From Anthostomella pinea (taxonomy: Eukaryota; Ascomycota; Sordariomycetes; Xylariales; Xylariaceae): 64,000 nt of DNA. Of the stretch, positions 55,561 through 64,000 are shown piece after piece. A program made the translations under genes and the position numbers. Positions within the stretch are counted from its first letter, which is position 1. Each line of letters starts with the position of its first letter. The notes under the pieces were generated by a model. That model saw only the letters and a list, made by a program, of their open reading frames with translations, was not told where the DNA came from and made no database searches. The stretch is from the NCBI GenBank assembly GCA_963556695.1, contig CAUWAG010000003.1, positions 5,766,001 through 5,830,000 of the forward strand, written 5' to 3'.

Positions 55561-55964
55561 CCCTAATAGCCTCACTACCGTCGCACTGCGGGACGGTTTC
55601 CAACGCCTTGCCCTCGCCGCTAGTTGTTGTCTCATACTTATACCTCTCCACGTTGTTTCGACTGGTGGGTTTTACGACAGACTCCAGAGCTCGTGAGACA
55701 AAGAGGTGGGATACTTGTGTAGGTTATTGGGTACATCCTGAACTTTAAAACGATTGTATGGTTGGATGACAGGCAAAGGCTCGCTCTGGAAATGCATCAT
55801 GATCATCGCACTGACTGCAGTGGTACCTCACATGGGTCTCTCAAAGTCCACATAGAATTCCTACTAATGAAATAAGCTGCATTCGGCGATGAAACTAACT
55901 AGGTTACGTGGCTACGAATGCGACTTCCGGTGTCATAGAGATGTTCGAACGACACGTGACGAGC
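55561..55964. other. Spacer
   Basis: No gene is seen; this is the 3' flank of the BBE-type pseudogene. Confidence 0.5.
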
Positions 55965-57355
55965 TCAGACGAACAGCTTAAATCCACCGGGGCAGCCCTT
56001 CTGGAAGATGCCTTCAGGGTCGTACCGCTTACTGACACTCTGCAGCAGTGCTTTGTTCTCATCGCCGTAAGAGCCGATTGGGTCCTGAAACCCAAAGGCG
56101 TAGTTCATGTAAGTGTAAGGCACAGCCTGGCCTCTCGCGGCAGCTTCGGTCTTGGTCTTCTGGATCAGGTCTGTCGCCGCAGCAATGATGTGGCCGTCGT
56201 CTTGTGGGGTTTTCCAGTACATGAGCACGAGAACGGAAACCAACGGACCTTCATCAGGGGTCAGGCCTGTGACATTCCCAACGGCCGAAACACACTTCTC
56301 CAACAGAGACACCGGGTAGGGCTGCAACGTCAAAGAGAATGCAACGCCTTCGAACCCTTTGACGAGATCGAGAGTCGAGGCGAAAGCCTCGGCGACAGCC
56401 TTGAGAGTCGCGGCGTCTGATTTGACTGTGGTGTTCATGTAGGAGCATCTGTCAAGAGTCAGCATATCTCAGCCTTCAGCATATCTCAGCCTTCAGCATA
56501 TCTCAGCCTTCAGCATAGGATGGTGATGAGGACGGTTTTAATGAGGCGAAGTAAAGGAGTGAAACATGTATACCTTATTCCCTCTGAGGACATGGCCGCT
56601 TGTTCGGCCGCTGCGTCTTTGAGGTTGATCATCCGCATCGAGTTGAGTTGTTCCATCTGTGGCTGTACCTTTGCGAATGGATCGAGGACGGGAGGGTTCT
56701 CCACTTCTCGAGTGTAATACAGCTGATTGAGACCCATTGTCTGGCCGAACTGAGCAGCAAAAAAGAGACTAATCATGACGTGGGTCTCGACATTGTGGCA
56801 AACAAAACCTTCGCGGGAGGAGAAGAAGGAGAGGCCGCCTAAAGTCACGTCTCATTATTATTGCTGTGGGATTAGAGATGCAACAGGTGGCGTTGTTGCT
56901 CCTACCTGACAATGCCAAACCTGCGATCCCTCCCTTGGCAGATCGTGAGCCTGTCACGCCAAGCCCGTGCTCAGCCAACCTTTCGTAGACTGCACCCCAT
57001 CGTTCGCCGGCAGCGATCGATACGATCCCGGTGCCCAGGTCAAGGTCAATCCCGGTCAACAAGCGCAAGTCCAATGTGATACCTCCTTGTATATTGGCAC
57101 ATCCTGCCAAGAGCTGCTGGCCGGCTCCACGGACAGCAAAAGAGGTTTCGTCATTGAGTACGAAGGGGTTGATGACCGTCAAGAAGACAGACACGTCCTT
57201 CGCGCTTTTGGGAAGGTGGCGGCTGGGGTGAGGTCGCTTGCGAGTGCTGAAAGATATGACCCGTTGAGCGTGTCGAATTCCTCTGAGCCGCGGACGTGAA
57301 GTTGATCAGCCTCGAATCTCTGCTCGAGACCTTCGATGATGGTGGTGGCGGACAT
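55965..57355 (-). pseudogene. BBE-type FAD-linked oxidase, internally deleted
   Basis: The start ATG is at 57355 (MSATTIIEGLEQRFEADQLHVRGSEEF). Parts of a berberine-bridge-enzyme-like oxidase follow: SFAVRGAGQQLLAGCANIQGGI (PP-loop region), the family's VSIAAGERWGAVYERL, GGIAGLALSGGLSFFSSREGFVCHNV, then abruptly THVMISLFFAAQFGQTMGLNQLYYTREVENPPVL, and the BBE C-terminus YMNYAFGFQDPIGSYGDENKALLQSVSKRYDPEGIFQ. Two defects are clear. About 150 residues that normally follow FVCDNV, including the LWxALRGGGNNFGIV segment of the FAD domain, are missing in frame. Near 57208-57216 the frame shifts between PAATF and LPKSAKDV, consistent with loss of a 4-bp repeat unit. A 17-bp tandem repeat fills one intron. 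Such enzymes oxidise secondary metabolites or sugars. It cannot make a working enzyme. Confidence 0.88.
56461..56511 (+). repeat. 17-bp tandem repeat, three perfect copies
   Basis: Unit AGCATATCTCAGCCTTC is repeated three times, plus a partial copy, inside the last intron of the BBE pseudogene. Confidence 0.95.
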
Positions 57356-58189
57356 GATGAAAGTGACGTTGATGGCAGACAGTTGGTGGGAGGCAGAGGA
57401 GGAATCAAAGCTCTTACCTGCTCGCCTGATGACAGGCTACGTTTTGTAAAGTAGGTACACCCCGCACTTCTGTAACAAAATGTGGCAACCAATACCTTCA
57501 GGGACTGCACACTGATAGGATACCGGTAGTACCGGGGGGGGGGCAGATGGTATGCAGTTGGTTGAACGAACATTCGAGCATGCATGACGCACGTTTTTGT
57601 GGGTGAGAAGCGAGCGGAATGCGGATGAATTTCGCGAACGGCTACTACCCAATATGCCAATGAAGGGAATTGGCTCTAACAAAACATTAGGGCGGGGCAT
57701 GGGTTGAGCAGCCACCCATTAGACGGCTGTACATCCATGGTCACACATACTACCCAATTACTACATAGTTCTGCTATAACCAGGTATACATGTCTAATTG
57801 ATGGCCAGTTATCCGTTCACTTAGGTTATAATAATATAGCACTTATAATATAATCCCCCACCTGCCTCGTATTACATCCTACCTGCCTCGTTGCCATATA
57901 ATGCTAAATAAAGCAATACTCCTGTCTTCTCGTAATACCAAATGGCCTAGGAGTTAAGTATTCTATCTATAATTTGGTAATCCGTAAGCCCGTAATTTAA
58001 ATCGCCGTACTATCATATTAATAAATCCTTCAATAAAGTATATAATTATACGATTATATAGCAACAATAATATTCGGTATAAAGTGTTTTTATTTTTACT
58101 TTATTTTACTTCGAGTAACCTTATTTTATAAACTCTCGAACCTGCACTATGTTGCATAACCTAGGTTCAGATCTCAACCGATTGCCAAC
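57356..58189. other. AT-rich spacer
   Basis: From about 57760 to 58150 the sequence is strongly AT-rich with TAATA/ATTATA runs, like 26.3-26.9 kb; probably decayed repeat DNA. A G-run of 10 lies at 57532-57542. Confidence 0.55.
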
Positions 58190-58401
58190 CGTCACGGCGA
58201 GCGTACTGAGGAGCTGGGACATGGCCGGCAGCAAGCAGCTATTACTCTATTGACGAGAATATCAAGACTAGAGAGGAAAGGAAGAGAGAGAGAGATAGGT
58301 ACAGCGGGAGGTTGCCCCTTTAAGGGGATCCTCTGGTCAGATCTTTCCCTTATTGGGAAGTATCGGCTTCTCATGTGGGAAGGTCCGTGCAGGCCGTCAC
58401 A
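58190..58401 (-). mobile_element. Solo LTR, family A, copy 2 (inverted)
   Basis: Reverse complement of the 25729-25941 LTR (same TGTGAC start and CGCCGTGAC end, roughly 85-90% alike by eye). It is flanked by its own 5-bp duplication CCAAC (58185-58189 and 58402-58406), so it is an independent insertion. Confidence 0.85.
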
Positions 58402-58545
58402 CCAACCGACTATCAACCATATATAGACTGTAACTTCTCCTACTAGTGCACCGCCCTCATGAATTCCGATGATTCCACCGAGCTGAGAGTGAAACTCAAT
58501 CACAAGACAATATGACCAAATCTTCTGCCCTTTACTCCAAGCTGC

Positions 58546-60968
58546 CTAATGACGTATCTCCCTGTTGGTGACCATCAAAGCAGCTGAGGTCGCAAGTACA
58601 GCAAAACCCATGGAAACGCCTCGCGTGAGTCAATAATGATGGAGAGAGCTCTCTGGTAGCTTATGATCACTTACAATGGCTATACTCGAGTCCATCAATG
58701 TACGACTGCACGACGGCTCGAGAAACCCTCTGCGGCGCCTCGTCGATATAGTCAACGCGAGACAACGCTTCTTTGAGTATCTGTGGGAAGCATCAGCATC
58801 TCAGGTAGCACATCATGAGGCTTTCAAGGGAGCGAACCTTCTTAATACCGACCTCATCAAATCCCAGGTCAAGAAGTCGTAGCGTCAAGTCTTGGGGCAT
58901 GACCAGTGACATGACAGTGTTCGAGGCAGCCATGCCTAGGATAGATCCCACCGGGATTGCTAGGTACAATCCAGACACGGCGGCCGCTTTGTCGGAGGGG
59001 TCGATCGCTACCTGGAGTAGGATAAAGACCGCGGAGACACATACGCCAGTCCCAAAGCCCCTGTGGAATGTTAGACAGAAGATTAACCAAATAACGGCGG
59101 CGAACACTCACCCTGGCGTGATATAAAGTGACTCCGCCCAGTTGGTGTTCCCATTCCATCTCAATACCATGAACAGGTAGCTGGTAAAGGCTATGACGCC
59201 AGCAAACGCCAAGGGAGCCTTGTAGCGACCAGTCCTGAAGCATTTTTAGGTCCGTCGGAACATCGTAAAAAACGCCCTCGCCTTGGGGGTTGCCACTAAC
59301 CTCTGAATCCACCAACCAGTCATTATACCGCCGACTGTGTAGCCAATGACGGCCGGCATCAGATGCGCACCTGCAATCGTGCTTGATGACCGTCGCGTAA
59401 CTTGGAAGTATAGGGGTACCGAGAACATCATCTGCAGCGGTCAATTCCCATATTCGGTCCTTTTGAGGGGTTCGGTCCTTTCATCCGGAGCTTGTGACTT
59501 ACGGCAACTTGAGCAGCTGTCTGAAAGATATTGATCACATAGCTGAGCACAACGTCCTTCTGTCTCAGCAGCCGCAAGGGAAAGATCGGTTCTTTAGCCC
59601 ATCGTGCTTCTGTGATGACGAACATTCCAAGCAGGAGAATCCCGCCCACGAACAGAGCTGAGACTGCGGGATGTGTCCACGGTATCTTCTGTCCGGCGAT
59701 TTTCAGGGGCAATAGCAAGGCCAGGAGCCCACTGCCAAGGAATGCAGCACCAAGGAAGTCGATTCTTGCCAACCTACTTCCTGTTCGTCCGTCACCTTCA
59801 CTACACCCTTGGGGAGGGACGCCAAGGTTCGGAAGTATAAACCAGCATACCACCATCGCGATAACGAAAATAGGTATCTGTCCTAGGAACGACCTGTAGA
59901 CACATGTCAGTCTTCGTCACAATCAAGAATTATCTACCGAATTGACTGACCATCGCCAACCGATCGTGTCAGCCAGTAGACCCCCCAGAGGCCTGCCAAT
60001 ACTGCGGCCGACTGTGGCCACAACATTGGTGTAACTCTGTCAGAAGGCCACATCTCGTAGAGGGGCGAGATCTGGTCAGCAATCAGTAACACATTAAGCA
60101 CAGCCGCATGGTGCGGAGACATTCCAGATGGTCTTACCTGCTACTATAACAGCGGCCAGTACCATCATTCCTGCGCCTCCCGAGCCGGAGATTAGTCGGC
60201 CGAGAATGACTTGCCACATCGACTTGCCAAACCCTCTTCGAAAAGTCTGCCGTCAGTACGGTGACTCTCGAGCCTCGAGGTGTTGATGCCAGGGGTGAGT
60301 CTCTCACATCAAGGCGCTAGGCCATGTCAGTAGTAAATATCGACAGGAGTACACGCAAGACGACTCACCATCCCGATGCAAAGAGCGCATAACAGAGCAG
60401 CAAGATGGCTTTACGTCCATATATGTCACTCAGCTTTCCATACTGCGGCGAGCATATTTAGCACCCCGGTTTCGCGGCCAAGAACACGCAAGGCTTCTTA
60501 CAAGCGACTGCGTAGCTGCACCAGCAAGCATGAAGCTGATGAAGAGCCAGCTCGAATTCTCAAGATCGTTGAATTCAGACGCGATGACTGGATGCGTGGC
60601 GATGACAAGTGAGACGTCGGCGCTCGACGTGAAGACTCCTGGGTAATGGGAACTTAGTTGGCACGCCGTAAAAGCACCGAGTCCTCGGTGACTGCCTCCT
60701 TACCTATAAGTAGGGCGACCACCACACGGGCAATGAAGCCATTGCTGTAATTTGGGGGCAGTGGCTCATTTTCTGTTCGAGTTTGCCCCTGCTCTTCGTC
60801 GCATCCTGTTTGATGCCCAATACTTCCGCTAACAGCATAATTATTCGACGATGTGCTGACAGTAGATGGCGAGGGGCTATTGAGCGCAGAATCGACGCTG
60901 AGATCTTCGGGGCTCAATAGCCGGGTCGTCTCGTCGATGAGGATCTTTGGGAGCCCTGTATCTGGCAT
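58546..60968 (-). pseudogene. MFS multidrug-type transporter, one nonsense codon
   Basis: Twelve exons (60968-60704, 60638-60502, 60442-60369, 60316-60308, 60235-60138, 60071-59951, 59893-59503, 59431-59301, 59234-59112, 59060-58838, 58780-58675, 58619-58546) close in phase over 583 residues. They encode a 14-TM DHA-type drug:H+ antiporter: VFTSSADVSLVIATHPVIASEF, WLFISFMLAGAATQSLYGKLSDIYGRKAILL, GKSMWQVILGRLISGSGGAGM, NVVATVGRSIGRPLGGLLADTIGWRWSF, PLYFQVTRRSSSTIAGAHLMP and GFGTGVCVSAVFILLQ. The only lesion is TGA at 60042-60040 inside DLAPLRDVAF(stop)QSYTNVV, where the family has Trp. TGG to TGA is one G-to-A change, a C-to-T on the plus strand. Exon 4 is a 9-nt microexon supplying part of GCALIGFGKSM. 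Without the stop it would export a small molecule across the plasma membrane. It lies beside a broken oxidase and a P450, as in a metabolite cluster. Confidence 0.85.
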
Positions 60969-62016
60969 TTTACGTATGAAAAGACCATTTGCCTGGTTCG
61001 ACTCTTCGAGTGACCGCTGTTCATTCAGTTCTTTAGCAATCTATTCTCTGGGGTGGAGAAGTTACATATGGATGGTCCCCTGCAGTGTACCATCGCGCTG
61101 TGTACCTAGATAAGGTGGCAGAGATGTTACGGTGGATGCAGGGCAACTGAGCGGTGTGACTTAAGCGGCAGGCAAGGAGTGGTGCCATTCGAGCTATCAT
61201 GGCGTCACATGCAGCCGCAGGGGAGCATTCCACAGCGCCATATGAGCCCCTATCGTACTCCACTGCTGTTTCCGACCTTCAAAAGGGGGCATTACGCCTT
61301 TGGGTATGATCGGGCGAGCCATCCGACTGGCAATCGAAAATTTTCAAAGAGCACGATCGCCTTGGATCAATTAGACGCAGGAGATTGGCGGAAAGAAGCT
61401 TAAATGTGATAGCGGACATACCGGAGTAAGCTGACAGACGAGCATGCTGCAGCAAAGATGGGGGTGTAAGCTGACGACGACACGTCAAGAGTGTATATCA
61501 TTCTGACTTGATATCGACCTCACATAAAGCCACTCATGTCCATTGCCTGCCACAAGCTGTTCCTTCAGTTGACATCACTTTGTCGAATTCAAACTTGTCC
61601 TAGGACTATAGGACTAATGAGATAGCATGGCTGGAATCCTTCGATACGTCGACTACCAACATCGAGACAAGTTGCCTTGAATATGGGTCAACACTTCATA
61701 CACGACCGGTGTGACCAACCCATACGTCACATAGGCGAGGTGTCTATGCAGACTCCAAAGGGGAAAATATGATCTCCTTGCGGTTCATGGAACATACCCT
61801 AACAAAGAGGGTTCCTATGTAGCGAATCCCTGGCCGCCATCCGGATCAGGTAGCTAGCTCAAAGAGAGCCAAAGTATACAGTGAACATCGCGCTCGCTTA
61901 CCCAAAGTTGAAAGACAATATGGACAAAGAACAACATATCCACACCTATGACTAGAAAGTTATGTCTTAATTTCTTAGACCAACGAGCCTAGCGAGACCA
62001 GACATAATCGCCAAAT
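60969..62016. other. Intergenic, nothing recognised
   Basis: Promoter side of the MFS gene. Short open frames only. Confidence 0.5.
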
Positions 62017-62319
62017 ATGTCGTCTGCATTTAAGCAGGCGAGTCTCGGCGAGTTGGTCGAGGCGTGCAAAGTCACCGCCTCTCGCACACGCAAGACCCTC
62101 TCTGCCTGTCGAAAGCACCCCTGCCAAGAGAGGTTGAAAGAGCTCAACGTCGTTCCCATTCTTCGGTCATATTTAGACCAGATCCGAGGCTGGGCCGGCG
62201 GCATTTCATCGCGGATGAAGGGGAAGGACGTCCCACCGAGGTCTCCGGAAGACTACGCCAAGATCGCCATCTGCATCTCGAATGCAAACTCAGCACTGGA
62301 TTGGATGGGGAAGCACTAG
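62017..62319 (+). CDS. Small hypothetical protein or first exon
   Basis: A 100-residue frame from ATG 62017 (MSSAFKQASLGELVEACKVTASRTRKTLSACRK...) is helical, basic and protein-like throughout, ending ...ISNANSALDWMGKH. There is no signal peptide, membrane segment or recognised motif. It could be a complete small protein or the first exon of a longer gene whose next exon I cannot identify in 62320-62700. The alternative is a fragment of a decayed gene. Confidence 0.4.
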   Translation: MSSAFKQASLGELVEACKVTASRTRKTLSACRKHPCQERLKELNVVPILRSYLDQIRGWAGGISSRMKGKDVPPRSPEDYAKIAICISNANSALDWMGKH

Positions 62320-63020
62320 TGCGATGGCAAAAAAGAGGAAATGCTTCAAGGAAGCCCCGACACCTTCCGGATCCGCATACACTACCCTACCGACGCGACA
62401 TCCTCCTTTGGTATTTCGATTGCGATTGCCGGAGACTCTTTGGCTTCCTACTTTTCTTCTTCACCGAGTGTATAGCTTTTGAAATCTTGGACAAGTTCCA
62501 AACAGCGCCTCAGTGGTGGGGGAATGGTTGGCTTCCGCAATTGGTGAGCGTCCTGGTAACCTATGTTATGGTACTCGCCTATCTTCCTTGGAAGTATCAG
62601 GTCCTTCTTGTTACGGTTCAGGTGGTTACGCACTTGGAGTGCTCATCAGTCGAGACTCTGCACCATCGAGCCAAGCTTGCATGAGAGTATGCCCGGGCCA
62701 TTTGAGACCCAGTAGAAGGCGCTGGCCTATGCATTCAATACCACAGAATTGGGTAGCTTTTAAAGACGTGTCAAGAAGAGGGGCAGGCTGAGACCTTCCC
62801 ATAGCAATCATTTGAAATGCAAGTTACATAGAATTGCGTCCAAAGAATTGAACTATTGTAATTGTCGAATTCGACCTCTAAGACCCTTGCTGCCCGGTAT
62901 CCTGCTTGGCTGGAAATGATCACCCTTCTAAAGTTGAAACCCATGTGTAGAACGAGCGTATCTCTCACTCTGTATCCCTTCGACGCTAACGTGAACTCAT
63001 CTGTCCATAACCGTATACTG
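62320..63020. other. Spacer downstream of the P450
   Basis: No gene is supported; several short open frames overlap in different frames. Confidence 0.45.
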
Positions 63021-64000
63021 TTACACACGAAGCTGGTCCCTGACGTCTCCATACCCATTCAGCATCTGCGCGACACGCTCTACACTCCGGGGCTTGAAGT
63101 CGCAAGGAAACGGCAACGGCTCCAAGATAACGTGAGCGTTGGTGGCCTCAGAGTCGAGCTCCATGACTTTCCCAGTCTTAGGGCATGTCTTCTGGCTCAG
63201 GTTGAACCCCCAGAGCACGGCAGCGCCCGTCACGAACATCTCGTCGTCAACGATGTGCTGACCCATGCATGTCCTGCGACCCCAGCCAAATGTGTGCATG
63301 CCGACGCCTTCGCGGAAGTTGGGATACCGGGTGAGCGGCTCCTGGTACGTTGGCCACGACTTCTCGAGGTATCTATCAGGGTGGAAGTTCTCGGGATCTG
63401 GGTATCGAGAAGCCACACGGTTCATACTCCTGTGGACATTATAAGTATCACTGTCCGGAAGCAAACGATAGAGTTAGAGAACTCACCATTCGCAAGCCAA
63501 GACGATGGTACCCTTTGCGATCTTCTCGCCCATGAACTCGTCATCCTGTTCACATTGGTGAGGAACACCTGCGCATCACTGTTAGCAGGATTTCCCCCAA
63601 GGGTAAGGTTGCAGAACCTACCAAGAGGCACGCCCGACCGCCATCGGAGAGTCTCTTTCAAGCACGCACGCACGGTAGGCAGATCGGCGAAGTCCGCCGT
63701 GGTGGGCATTCGATTACCGCACACCCGGTCGATTTCATCCTGGGCTGTTCTCTGCCACTCGGGATGCAGCATCATGGCCATGAGGAAGAATTGCAGGGGG
63801 CCACAGATTGTGATAACGCCGACCAGGTTCTGGAAGCCCAACATGCAGCTGGCGAACTCTTCCGTTGCGTGGTCTTGCTCGAGGTTGGGGTTACCCTTCG
63901 CTTGTATGCCCTTGAAGTACCTGTAGGACCACGTGTCGACTGGGAGCTCTCCGCGAAGATACCGCTGCTTGGCGACCTGGAGGGAATTGAGCCACCAGGC
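63021..64000 (-). CDS. Cytochrome P450, C-terminal part (cut by window edge)
   Basis: Exons 64000-63622, 63568-63487 and 63429-63021 stay in phase and encode the C-terminal ~290 residues; the 5' part lies beyond the window. Motifs in order are helix I as FQNLVGVITICGPLQFFLMAM, helix K KETLRWR (ExxR), the PENFHPDRYLE (PERF-like) loop and the heme-binding FGWGRRTCMGQ with the axial Cys. The helix I threonine is present but the usual acidic residue before it (AGx(D/E)T) is Ile here; some fungal P450 groups share this. P450s of this type are membrane-anchored monooxygenases that act with NADPH-P450 reductase, often in secondary metabolism. The visible part is undamaged. The CYP family cannot be set from this fragment. 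Confidence 0.95.

Noticed and set aside
60030..60071. A two-base insertion in the MFS gene (apparent LYEM...)
   Set aside because: Once the exon is entered at the correct phase (DLAPLRDVAF) no insertion is needed; only the TGA codon is abnormal.
1..64000. CRISPR arrays, bacterial operons, rRNA genes
   Set aside because: None seen; introns and gene families show a eukaryotic nuclear sequence, and the short tandem repeats found are not spaced arrays.

Overview
The window looks like nuclear DNA of a filamentous ascomycete (Pezizomycotina). The genes carry many short GT-AG introns (mostly 45-75 nt, with CTNAC-like branch sites), intergenic DNA is long, and the families are typical of these fungi: a Zn2Cys6 regulator, a HAK potassium transporter, a trehalose-synthase regulatory subunit, BBE oxidases and P450s. 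I cannot place it below class from sequence alone. All exon boundaries were derived by hand from splice signals, reading phase and known family motifs.

Layout. From 1 to about 19 kb lies a mostly intact housekeeping block: a single-pass cell-surface protein, an unrecognised protein with a one-base frame break, an acidic ribosomal P1-like paralog, MSH4 (meiotic MutS homolog, minus strand), RSA4/Notchless (60S ribosome maturation) and a TPS3/TSL1-type trehalose-6-phosphate synthase regulatory subunit. From 21 to 27 kb lies a repeat island: a pogo/Fot-type transposon with near-identical 40-bp inverted ends and a transposase killed by five in-frame stops, a predicted secreted kinase-like gene, a 196-bp dispersed repeat, solo LTRs and AT-rich DNA. 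From 27 to 39 kb come a branched-chain aminotransferase, a HAK K+ transporter with a one-base frame break, an unusual protein kinase, an acetoacetate-decarboxylase-fold protein and a broken BTB gene. From 40 to 45 kb is a second repeat stretch: the inverted copy of the 196-bp repeat, a tRNA-like Pol III element, and a solo LTR just upstream of a dead RNA ligase gene. From 45.8 to 64 kb are a Zn2Cys6 regulator, a 2OG-Fe(II) oxygenase-like gene, a coiled-coil protein, a deleted BBE-type FAD oxidase, an MFS transporter with one stop codon, and a P450 running off the right edge. That set of functions resembles a decayed secondary-metabolite cluster, although no core synthase is inside the window.

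Most notable points. (1) The third exon of RSA4 can only be joined in frame by a two-step excision: an internal intron splits the donor of an external intron between its first and second bases (a D1,2 spliceosomal twin intron, or stwintron). (2) The kinase gene appears to contain a 5-nt microexon and the MFS gene a 9-nt microexon, each needed to restore a conserved motif. (3) Broken genes are concentrated right of 31 kb, mixed with intact ones. Several lesions (pogo transposase, RNA ligase, MFS) are stop codons explainable by C-to-T changes, as in repeat-induced point mutation. Others are one-base changes in short homopolymers and could be assembly errors.
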